From positions 1 through 7,515 of the forward strand of contig JADGRT010000135.1 of assembly GCA_017880715.1 (NCBI GenBank): 7,515 nucleotides of DNA, written 5' to 3'. Position 1 is the stretch's first letter, and each line of letters opens with the position of its first letter. Origin of the DNA: Verrucomicrobiia bacterium. GTDB lineage: Bacteria; Verrucomicrobiota; Verrucomicrobiia; Limisphaerales; UBA1319. This document shows positions 1 to 5,344 of this stretch, one piece after another. Both the position numbers and the translations under genes were made by a program. Under the pieces are notes generated by a model, which made no database searches, was not told where the DNA came from, and saw only the letters and a list, made by a program, of their open reading frames with translations.

Positions 1-754
1 TGATGTCGGTGGCGAGTTTGGTGACCAGCGTCTTTTCAGCCACGTTCTTGGCCAGGCCGCTGACGGTGACAACGCCATCGCTCGTTCCGACCTTGGTGTT
101 AACGGAACTGGTTGAATGATGCAACAGCAATGCCACCTTGACCTGGGCGGAGATGGAGGCGTCATCAACGGTCTCGAACACCGTTTCGTCCGCCTTGGCT
201 GGGGTTTTGACCACCGTCATCACATTCGTTACCCGCAAGACCCCATTGACGTCTCCGGCATATTCGGAGGCCAGCTCCTTTTGGGCCTCGCTCGTGGCTA
301 CGCCGCGCAGGGTGATCACGCCCTCTCGGATATCCACCTGCGTGCTGCTGCCGCTCACTTTGCGATGCAACGCCAGTACACTGCGCACTTTCGCTCGGAT
401 CCAAGTATCCGATTTCTCCGTGCCTTCCAGTTTGACTTCCAGTCGATTGTCCACCCTTTGGACACCCTGAAGGTCGGCCACGGCTTCTTGGGCCAGGTAC
501 TTGTGGCTGGCTTCGTTGACCTGCCCGGTCAAGGTGACGACGCCATTCCTGGACTCGGTCTTGATGGCGTCATCCTTAAGGTAGATTTTGTACGCGTAAG
601 ACTTGCGGAAAGACGACTCAATGCGGTCGTCCGTTTCGGAACCACGCAGCGGCGTGCTGGTGACTAACACAGCACCGGCAGCGATCAGCGCGAGCGCATG
701 GATTGCTTTCATTAGGTTTATGTTGATTGCTTGCATGATGTTTTTGTTCATCAT
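1..754 (-). CDS. Exported protein with three BON domains (OsmY-like), 3' end missing
   Basis: The minus-strand frame is open from 754 to the left edge (251 codons, no stop), so the C-terminus lies outside the window. An N-terminal hydrophobic stretch (MKAIHALALIAAGAVLV, residues 15-31) is a likely signal peptide, placing the protein in the periplasm or outer membrane. Three BON repeats follow at about residues 42-110, 116-183 and 198 onward, each with the pattern of a helix, then D..I....GVVTL.G.V, then a helix ending in V.NV or V.N.L. BON domains are known in osmotically induced periplasmic proteins (OsmY), secretins and mechanosensitive channels, and are thought to bind membrane surfaces. 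In-frame ATGs occur at 754, 751, 736 and 712. The 754 start has GGAG directly abutting it, and 712 gives the tidiest signal peptide, so the exact start is open. It lies 87 bp downstream of the DUF3309 gene on the same strand and may be cotranscribed. Family assignment is firm; the role in stress tolerance is inferred. Confidence 0.88.
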   Translation of the reverse strand, partial: MMNKNIMQAININLMKAIHALALIAAGAVLVTSTPLRGSETDDRIESSFRKSYAYKIYLKDDAIKTESRNGVVTLTGQVNEASHKYLAQEAVADLQGVQRVDNRLEVKLEGTEKSDTWIRAKVRSVLALHRKVSGSSTQVDIREGVITLRGVATSEAQKELASEYAGDVNGVLRVTNVMTVVKTPAKADETVFETVDDASISAQVKVALLLHHSTSSVNTKVGTSDGVVTVSGLAKNVAEKTLVTKLATDI

Positions 755-841
755 CTCCACACCCTGTATCCAGATCCGCCGCGTCTCGAAACGAACCGGC
801 TCCACGTTTAGGTGGCAATGGCCGCGGTATCCGGCAGCTTC

Positions 842-1000
842 TCAAGGAATTTTGCCCAGCAAAAGCAGGATGACCACAATGACCAGAACCAAGCCCAATC
901 CGCCGGTTGGACCATACCCCCAATTCCGGCTGTGTGGCCAAGTAGGGAGTGCGCCGAGCAACATCAGAACGAGCAGCACCACTAAGACAGTTCCTAACAT
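842..1000 (-). CDS. DUF3309 family membrane miniprotein
   Basis: This is a 52-residue protein, easily missed because of its size. It starts MLGTVLVVLLVLMLLGALP, continues with TWPHSRNWGYGPTGGLG and ends in a second hydrophobic stretch, LVLVIVVILLLLGKIP. That layout is characteristic of the DUF3309 family: two hydrophobic helices around a central W-P-x-S-R-x-W-G-Y-G-P-x-G-G-x-G signature. Its length of about 50 residues is normal for the family. It should be an inner-membrane hairpin protein, and no biochemical function is known. The ATG at 1000 is the only sensible start. Upstream there is only a weak purine-rich stretch (GAAAAG). It sits 87 bp ahead of the BON gene on the same strand, and small membrane proteins of this kind are often found near stress genes, so a shared envelope-stress role is plausible but inferred. 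Confidence 0.85.
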   Translation of the reverse strand: MLGTVLVVLLVLMLLGALPTWPHSRNWGYGPTGGLGLVLVIVVILLLLGKIP

Positions 1001-1124
1001 AATGATCTTTTCAAGGTCCGAAGGTGTTCAGCCGACCCGCCAGCAGCGGTTGGGCGCTGTCTGACTTTCCATTTTGGTTGAGTCGTCTGCTTTTCGTAAC
1101 ATAAGAAGATGACCCGAAAACCGT

Positions 1125-1165
1125 GCGGGCGCCATGGGGGGTTCCCCCCAGCTCGGCGCGCCCGC
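1125..1165. repeat. GC-rich hairpin with an inner G6/C6 stem
   Basis: The outer arms GCGGGCGC (1125-1132) and GCGCCCGC (1158-1165) are perfect reverse complements. Inside them TGGGGGG (1135-1141) and CCCCCCA (1144-1150) also pair, with little loop. A transcript in either direction would fold stably. No T-tract follows on either strand, so it is not a standard intrinsic terminator. Confidence 0.55.
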
Positions 1166-1183
1166 CTGGGGATCAGGATGCGG

Positions 1184-1195
1184 TTCACCGGTGAA
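1184..1195. repeat. Perfect 12-bp palindrome TTCACCGGTGAA
   Basis: TTCACCGGTGAA is a perfect dyad of 12 bp in the non-coding spacer. Symmetric sites of this size are typical of dimeric repressor operators. It is about 190 bp upstream of the DUF3309 start and 290 bp upstream of HPr, so no target promoter can be named. Confidence 0.35.
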
Positions 1196-1282
1196 GTCTT
1201 GCGGGTGTAGATGTCGATGGATTCAACCCAACCTGCACTTGACCGCGATAGAAGATTTGGCCCGACGCCGGTTGCTCCAAGC

Positions 1283-1303
1283 CGATGCTGGACGCCAGCA
1301 TCG
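1283..1303. repeat. 9-bp perfect stem-loop
   Basis: CGATGCTGG (1283-1291), a loop ACG, and CCAGCATCG (1295-1303) form a perfect 9-bp stem with a three-base loop. It is followed within 65 bp by the palindrome TTGGCGCCAA (1322-1331) and the stem GGCGCG-TGCT-CGCGCC (1353-1368). The clustering suggests a structured RNA or a repeat element rather than chance, although high GC makes short palindromes common. Confidence 0.45.
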
Positions 1304-1397
1304 CGCCTACGACCACCGGATTTGGCGCCAAGCCGCAGCCTGCTGGAGCCGCGGCGCGTGCTCGCGCCCGTCCGCTTTCGTGGAGCCAAGGAAGCCG

Positions 1398-1408
1398 CCC
1401 CCCCCCCC
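1398..1408. repeat. Run of 11 cytosines
   Basis: An uninterrupted C11 tract lies in the spacer, flanked by CCG and AGGCGGGG, so that CCGCC and GGCGG can pair around it. It is not inside any gene I can support. Its length is error-prone in sequencing and replication. Confidence 0.7.
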
Positions 1409-1439
1409 AGGCGGGGCAAGATTCCTCAACTCGAACGGA

Positions 1440-1468
1440 TTGGCGCCGATTGAATTCGCTGGAATAAT
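1440..1468 (+). promoter_or_regulatory. Probable sigma70-type promoter of HPr-gatCA
   Basis: TTGGCG (1440-1445) matches the -35 consensus at four of six positions. AATAAT (1463-1468) matches the -10 at five of six. The spacing is exactly 17 bp. Transcription would start near 1475, about 10 bases before the HPr start codon, leaving a very short leader. This is a pattern match only. Confidence 0.5.
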
Positions 1469-1485
1469 TTCAGGGTTATGAGAGG

Positions 1486-1803
1486 ATGGCCGAGCTATCG
1501 ATGAGTGGCGCTAAAAAAACTGCCGAAAAAAATTCGGCCATCACCCAGGAAATGGTGGTGCTAAATAAACTCGGAATTCATGCCCGACCGGCGGCGATGT
1601 TCGTCAAAACAGCCAACCGATTCGGGTGCAATGTCTTTGTGGAAAAGGACGGCGAACGCATCAACGGCAAGAGCATCATGGGTCTGATGATGCTGGCCGC
1701 GGGTCCGGGGAGCAAAATCATGGTGATTGCCGAAGGCGAGGGCGCGCCGGAAGCCATCATCGAATTGGAGGCGCTAGTCAAACGCAAGTTTGATGAGGAG
1801 TAG
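1486..1803 (+). CDS. ptsH: HPr phosphocarrier protein (PTS)
   Basis: HPr is the small cytoplasmic phosphocarrier that takes phosphate from enzyme I on a histidine and passes it to EIIA proteins. The active-site motif LGIHARPAA is at residues 29-37, with His32 equivalent to His15 of classical HPr. The motif NGKSIMGLMML at 60-70 carries Ser63, equivalent to the Ser46 that HPr kinase phosphorylates, so both control sites are present. The fold region (about residues 19-102) is complete. An N-terminal extension of about 17 residues, rich in Ser and Lys, precedes it if the ATG at 1486 is used; the ATG at 1501 would shorten it by five. AGAGG abuts the first ATG, too close for a standard ribosome site. 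The gene heads a rightward run with gatC and gatA. No enzyme I or EII gene is nearby, so a regulatory or nitrogen-type PTS role is as likely as sugar uptake. Confidence 0.93.
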   Translation: MAELSMSGAKKTAEKNSAITQEMVVLNKLGIHARPAAMFVKTANRFGCNVFVEKDGERINGKSIMGLMMLAAGPGSKIMVIAEGEGAPEAIIELEALVKRKFDEE

Positions 1804-1881
1804 TCGGCGGCTACAGCAGGGCAAATTCATCCGATCAATCTAGGCTTGCCCGTCCACCTTTCCTGCGCCACTCTGGGTCGT

Positions 1882-2169
1882 ATGGCTGTTAACGAAATTG
1901 ACGTGAAATACGTGGCGTATCTGGCGCGCATCGCCCTGACGCCAGCCGAGGAAGAGAAGCTGGGCGCGCAACTGGGACAGGTTCTCGGCTACATCGAGAA
2001 GTTAAAGGAACTCGATGTCACCGGCATTGAACCGACCGCCCATGCGGTTCCCCTGGTCAATGTCAGCCGGCCCGACGTGATTCGTCCCTCCTTGTCGCAC
2101 TCGGAAGCCATGCGTAACGCCCCGGCCCAGGCCAACGGTCTGTTCATGGTGCCGAAGATCGTCGAATAA
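1882..2169 (+). CDS. gatC: Asp-tRNA(Asn)/Glu-tRNA(Gln) amidotransferase subunit C
   Basis: GatC is the small belt-like subunit that holds GatA and GatB together in the GatCAB complex. The complex converts misacylated Glu-tRNA(Gln) and Asp-tRNA(Asn) to the amide forms. The 95-residue product from the ATG at 1882 has the usual family length and landmarks: an N-terminal VKYVAYLARIAL helix, an EEEKLGAQLGQVLGYIEKL helix, then VTGIEPTAHAVPL and a proline-rich arm containing RPDVIRPSLS, ending in FMVPKIVE. The frame is open further upstream to a TTG at 1846, but those residues are not family-like. The gene lies 78 bp after HPr and 58 bp before gatA on the same strand, suggesting cotranscription. The assignment is secure. 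Confidence 0.95.
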   Translation: MAVNEIDVKYVAYLARIALTPAEEEKLGAQLGQVLGYIEKLKELDVTGIEPTAHAVPLVNVSRPDVIRPSLSHSEAMRNAPAQANGLFMVPKIVE

Positions 2170-2227
2170 TGTTCGCCACCAGCCTGCTTGGTCGGTGGCT
2201 GAACCGCGCTCGAACTTTCTGCTCTCC

Positions 2228-3694
2228 ATGCTCAATCGATTAACCCTCACCGAAGTCTCGGCCCAATTGGCGCAACGCAAGGTTAGTGCCCGCGAAGTTA
2301 TGCAGGCCTGCCTTGACCAAATCCACCGTGTCGATCCCAAAATCCATGCCTTTCTGTCCGTCAATCCGGAGGATGCTCTGGCGCAAGCCGAGGCTGCGGA
2401 CAAGGCGCGTCAACCCGACGCAACGGCGACCCACCGTCCGCTCCTGGGAGTGCCGATTGCCATCAAAGATGTCCTCGCCGTCAAAAACCAGCCGCTCAGT
2501 TGCGGCTCGAAAATTTTGGGCCGTTACGTGTCTCCCTACGACGCCACGGTCATCGAGAAGCTTAAAGCCGCCGGCGCCGTGGTCTTCGGCCGCTTGAACA
2601 TGGACGAGTTTGCCATGGGCAGTTCCACCGAGAATTCCGCTTTTATCGCCACTCGCAATCCTTGGGATGCCAGCCGCATTCCGGGCGGTTCATCCGGCGG
2701 CTCCGCCGCCGCAGTCGTCGCCGATGAATGCATCGCCAGCCTGGGATCGGATACCGGCGGCTCCGTTCGGCAACCGGCCGCCCTTTGCGGCTGCGTGGGC
2801 TTGAAACCCACTTACGGACGAGTGTCGCGCTATGGCCTGGTCGCCTTCGCATCGTCGTTGGACCAAATTGGGCCTTTGGGCAAAACGGTCAAGGATGCCG
2901 CTCTGGTTCTGGAAGCGATCAGCGGTTACGATGTTCGCGATGCCACCAGCATCCAGCAAGACGTTCCGGCTTATGCTCAGACTCTGAATGGCGACATCAA
3001 AGGCCTCAAACTCGGACTGCCCAAGGAGTATTTCGTCGGGGGTATCGATCCCGAAGTCAATCAGGCCGTGCGGGTGGCCATCCAGCAACTTGAGAAGCTA
3101 GGCGCCGAACTGGTGGAGATTTCCCTGCCGCATACGGATTATGCGATCGCTACTTACTACATCATTGCCACGGCGGAAGCGAGCGCCAACCTGGCCCGTT
3201 TCGATGGCATCCGCTACGGTCAACGCGTTGCGGGCGCGGATCCGATCGCGCTTTATTGCCAGACCCGCGGCGCCGGCTTCGGTCCGGAAGTCAAACGCCG
3301 TATTCTATTGGGCACGTATGTATTGAGCAGCGGCTACCACGATGCTTACTACTTGCGCGCGCAAAAGGTCCGCACCCTGATCCGGCAGGATTTTCTTAAG
3401 GCCTTTGAGCAAGTGGACTTAATGGTAACGCCCACCATGCCCACGCCGGCATTCAAGATCGGCGAGAAAGTCGATGATCCGCTCCAGATGTATCTTTCGG
3501 ACATCTTCACCATCTCCTGCAACCTGGCGGGCATTTGCGGATTGAGTCTGCCTTGCGGTTTTTCGCAAAACCCCAAGCTGCCGATCGGTTTGCAACTGCT
3601 CGGCAAGCCGTTGGGAGAGGGAATCCTGCTTAACGCGGCCCAGGCCTACGAACAATCGACCGCCTGGCATCGGGAAAAACCCGTCCTTGGCTGA
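2228..3694 (+). CDS. gatA: Asp-tRNA(Asn)/Glu-tRNA(Gln) amidotransferase subunit A
   Basis: GatA is the glutaminase subunit. It hydrolyses glutamine and channels ammonia to GatB for amidation of tRNA-bound Glu or Asp. It belongs to the amidase signature family, and the Ser-cisSer-Lys triad is visible: Lys80 in GVPIAIKDV, cis-Ser155 in PGGSSGGSAAAV and nucleophile Ser179 in SDTGGSVRQPA. The spacing between these three is the same as in Staphylococcus aureus GatA (79, 154, 178). The motifs NMDEFAMGSSTENSA and YGRVSRYGLVAFASSLDQIG are family hallmarks, and the C-terminus (GLSLPCGF, PIGLQLLGK) is complete. I chose the ATG at 2228 (488 residues) because it matches the usual N-terminus. A GTG at 2195 would add 11 residues. 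gatB is not downstream: a convergent gene begins at once, so the third subunit must be encoded elsewhere. Confidence 0.97.
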   Translation: MLNRLTLTEVSAQLAQRKVSAREVMQACLDQIHRVDPKIHAFLSVNPEDALAQAEAADKARQPDATATHRPLLGVPIAIKDVLAVKNQPLSCGSKILGRYVSPYDATVIEKLKAAGAVVFGRLNMDEFAMGSSTENSAFIATRNPWDASRIPGGSSGGSAAAVVADECIASLGSDTGGSVRQPAALCGCVGLKPTYGRVSRYGLVAFASSLDQIGPLGKTVKDAALVLEAISGYDVRDATSIQQDVPAYAQTLNGDIKGLKLGLPKEYFVGGIDPEVNQAVRVAIQQLEKLGAELVEISLPHTDYAIATYYIIATAEASANLARFDGIRYGQRVAGADPIALYCQTRGAGFGPEVKRRILLGTYVLSSGYHDAYYLRAQKVRTLIRQDFLKAFEQVDLMVTPTMPTPAFKIGEKVDDPLQMYLSDIFTISCNLAGICGLSLPCGFSQNPKLPIGLQLLGKPLGEGILLNAAQAYEQSTAWHREKPVLG

Positions 3695-3702
3695 GCGAAG
3701 CG

Positions 3703-3730
3703 AAAAACCAGGGGCGCGGTCTGCGGCCTG
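3703..3730 (-). terminator. Weak candidate terminator of the leftward operon
   Basis: On the minus strand, CAGG and CCTG pair around an inner CGC/GCG stem. A TTTTT tract (3707-3703) follows two bases later. It lies in the 43-bp gap between the convergent gatA and DUF3106 genes, where a terminator is expected. The stem is short and interrupted, so this is a low-confidence call. Confidence 0.3.
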
Positions 3731-3737
3731 CACCTTG

Positions 3738-4730
3738 TTAGTTCGTCTGCTGGATCGGACCGGGTGGCAGGGGCACTGCGGATGCGTTCTCTTTGAATTC
3801 GGGAGGCAGCGGCGGTTCGTTCATTCCCGGCGGAAGCGGAGGCAGATTCGAGTTGAGTTGACGCCAAGCCTGTCGTTCCTCGGGTGGCATTGCCTGCCAG
3901 CGCTCGGCATTTTGCAGAAAGGCCGCCCTTTGTGCCGGCGTTAAATTGGAAAAATTCCAAACGCCTTGCAGGTAGCGGTGACGCTGCGCCACCGGCAGCT
4001 TTTCAAGAATCTGCAAAGCCGCCTCGGTTTTCGTCCGCTCTTGCTTCGTGAGCGTATTTAGGGCTTTTGACTTCTCCGACTCGGTCAGTTCCAGGAAACG
4101 GTTAAATCGGGAAAACACCTTTTCGCGCTGCTCGGGCGGCACCGATCGCCAGCGCGCCAGTTGCTCCTCCCACTGCGCCCGTTTCCCCGGCGGCAGAGAC
4201 GTTATCGCTCGTTGCTGTTCGGCGGGGCTTTGACGGTCCAGACGGGTGAAGTAACTGTTCATGGATTCGTTTTCGAGGACTTCCTTTTGCAAATCCGGCG
4301 GCAATAAATCCCACTGCTGCAACCGCGACTCCACCAGTTGGCGAATCTCCGCTTCAAGGTCCGCCAGAGCGGCCGTTCGATCGGCCGGCGGCAACCGCAT
4401 CAGCGGCAGGAGAAGCCATCGCAACTCCAGCACCCGCAGCCGGACTTCCCGTTCCTCGGGCGCCAGGGCGGAGTACTCCTTGATTTTCGCCTCGAGTTGC
4501 TGCCGTTGGACTTCGCTTTTGCCCGCCAGCATGGCCGCGCGTTCCGGCGGCGTTTGGCTCAGCAATTCACGGAAAAACCCCAGGGGAGATTTCGCGGGTG
4601 GAGGCATCGGCGGCGGGACTGGGGGAAGGGATCGCATCATCGGTGACGCCACGGGCAGGTTGGTCTGCGCCACCGCCCATCCGGTTAACACCCAGAACAA
4701 CAACAAACACGCCTGACGAGCCACGCACAT
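3738..4730 (-). CDS. Exported proline-rich DUF3106-type protein
   Basis: This is a 330-residue protein with a signal peptide (hydrophobic core LLLFWVLTGWAVA, likely cleavage after Ala21 before QTN). A Pro-rich linker follows at residues 25-49. A long helical region runs over about 50-295, in which a short unit of the form LPPEQR or LTPAQR followed by W or F and charged residues recurs: PPERAAML, APEEREVRL, LPPADRTAAL, SPAEQQRAI, LPPGKRAQW, VPPEQREKV, LTPAQRAAF and MPPEERQAW. The tail is again Pro-rich. This repeat style is typical of DUF3106, whose function is unknown. It also recalls the LTxxQ helices of periplasmic sensors such as Spy, CpxP and CnrX, though I cannot prove homology by eye. 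The mature protein has no cysteine. It starts 6 bp after the membrane-protein gene, so the two are almost certainly cotranscribed, third in an operon behind an ECF sigma factor. A role as envelope sensor or effector is inferred. Confidence 0.8.
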   Translation of the reverse strand: MCVARQACLLLFWVLTGWAVAQTNLPVASPMMRSLPPVPPPMPPPAKSPLGFFRELLSQTPPERAAMLAGKSEVQRQQLEAKIKEYSALAPEEREVRLRVLELRWLLLPLMRLPPADRTAALADLEAEIRQLVESRLQQWDLLPPDLQKEVLENESMNSYFTRLDRQSPAEQQRAITSLPPGKRAQWEEQLARWRSVPPEQREKVFSRFNRFLELTESEKSKALNTLTKQERTKTEAALQILEKLPVAQRHRYLQGVWNFSNLTPAQRAAFLQNAERWQAMPPEERQAWRQLNSNLPPLPPGMNEPPLPPEFKENASAVPLPPGPIQQTN

Positions 4731-4736
4731 GAGGTT

Positions 4737-5240
4737 TTACTTCAACGCCGCCAAAAGTTCGTCATCCACGACCCGCGGCGTTTGGCTGAGACGAAAAATC
4801 GTATCGAAATCCTGCAGCACCTCGGGAGCGGGCAGCGCTGGGACCCCGGAAACCGCTGCGACGCTGCGGGCCATTTCCCGCCGGTCGTAAGCCCGGTAAC
4901 TATAAGTCGAGAAAAGCAAAAGCCCCACCGCGCCTCCCGCCCACGCCAAACCCCGAACCCATCGCCAGGATGGCAGCCACGGTTCCCTCCCGGCGGAATG
5001 ACGCCGCGCCGCCTGCCGCCGATCGCTCGCCACAGCTTGCAGGACCCGGGCGGCGAAATTCGAGGAAACGGGCGCGGCCGGCAACCGGTGGAGCAGTTGC
5101 GTCAGGACAACCTCTTCATCCAAAGCAGTCGGTAGCTCCGGATGTTTCGCCCAATAGGCCTGCAATTCCGCCCATTCTGTGCCAGTCAATGGGTGGCGCA
5201 ATCCTTTTTCCAGTAGTGAGTCATGCTTCGGGGCGCTCAT
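4737..5240 (-). CDS. Single-pass membrane protein, putative anti-sigma factor
   Basis: The protein has 167 residues. The N-terminal part (1-90) is hydrophilic and probably cytoplasmic, with a helix around TGTEWAELQAYWAKHPELP and another at NFAARVLQAVASDRRQAARR. One transmembrane segment follows at about 94-113 (WVRGLAWAGGAVGLLLFSTY). The outer tail is short and ends QDFDTIFRLSQTPRVVDDELLAALK. This topology, directly behind an ECF sigma gene, is that of a membrane anti-sigma factor. However, the zinc-binding HxxxCxxC motif of the common ZAS class is absent and the protein has no cysteine at all. No sequence family was recognised with certainty. The gene is 104 bp after the sigma gene and 6 bp before the DUF3106 gene. 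The ATG at 5240 is the first in frame and lacks a Shine-Dalgarno sequence. Being a real gene is likely; anti-sigma function is inferred from position and topology. Confidence 0.75.
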   Translation of the reverse strand: MSAPKHDSLLEKGLRHPLTGTEWAELQAYWAKHPELPTALDEEVVLTQLLHRLPAAPVSSNFAARVLQAVASDRRQAARRHSAGREPWLPSWRWVRGLAWAGGAVGLLLFSTYSYRAYDRREMARSVAAVSGVPALPAPEVLQDFDTIFRLSQTPRVVDDELLAALK

Positions 5241-5259
5241 AATCGTCGCTGGTTAAGAT

Positions 5260-5277
5260 AAAAACCGTTTCCGGTCC
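5260..5277 (-). terminator. Possible small attenuator hairpin between sigma and membrane-protein genes
   Basis: On the minus strand, ACCG-GAAA-CGGT (5275-5264) forms a short stem capped by a GNRA tetraloop, and TTTT follows at once. Two flanking G-T pairs could extend the stem. It lies about 20 bases ahead of the start of the membrane-protein gene. Only four Watson-Crick pairs support it, so it may be chance. Confidence 0.3.
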
Positions 5278-5344
5278 AAAGTTTCTCCCAATTATCTCGA
5301 TCGTTCGCCTTGCTCCGATGGGCGGCCGCGTAAACGCTGGTTGG

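Larger units (their letters stand above)
1001..1485. other. Non-coding spacer rich in inverted repeats
   Basis: No frame here gives a protein that looks real. The longest open frames are rich in Arg, Gly, Pro and Ala, as expected of random high-GC DNA. The stretch holds several perfect or near-perfect inverted repeats between 1125 and 1368, a run of 11 Cs at 1398-1408 and, at its right end, the probable HPr promoter. The part between 1001 and 1120 shows nothing notable beyond being the expected promoter region of the leftward DUF3309 gene. Confidence 0.6.

Noticed and set aside
116..667. 183-codon plus-strand open frame opposite the BON gene
   Set aside because: The minus strand carries three clear BON repeats and a signal peptide here. 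The plus frame has no family-like features and is a shadow.
994..1419. 141-codon minus-strand open frame in the spacer
   Set aside because: The translation is dominated by Arg, Gly, Ala and Pro with no recognisable domain, runs through hairpins and the C11 tract, and overlaps the DUF3309 start.
1134..1481. 115-codon plus-strand open frame before HPr
   Set aside because: The composition is low-complexity (Cys, Arg, Pro rich), it has no domain, and it contains the predicted HPr promoter.
1800..1851. Inverted repeats GTAGTC/GGCTAC and GGGCAA/TTGCCC after HPr, considered as a terminator
   Set aside because: The first overlaps the stop codon and has no T tract. The second has a 21-base loop and no T tract. 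Read-through into gatC seems likelier.
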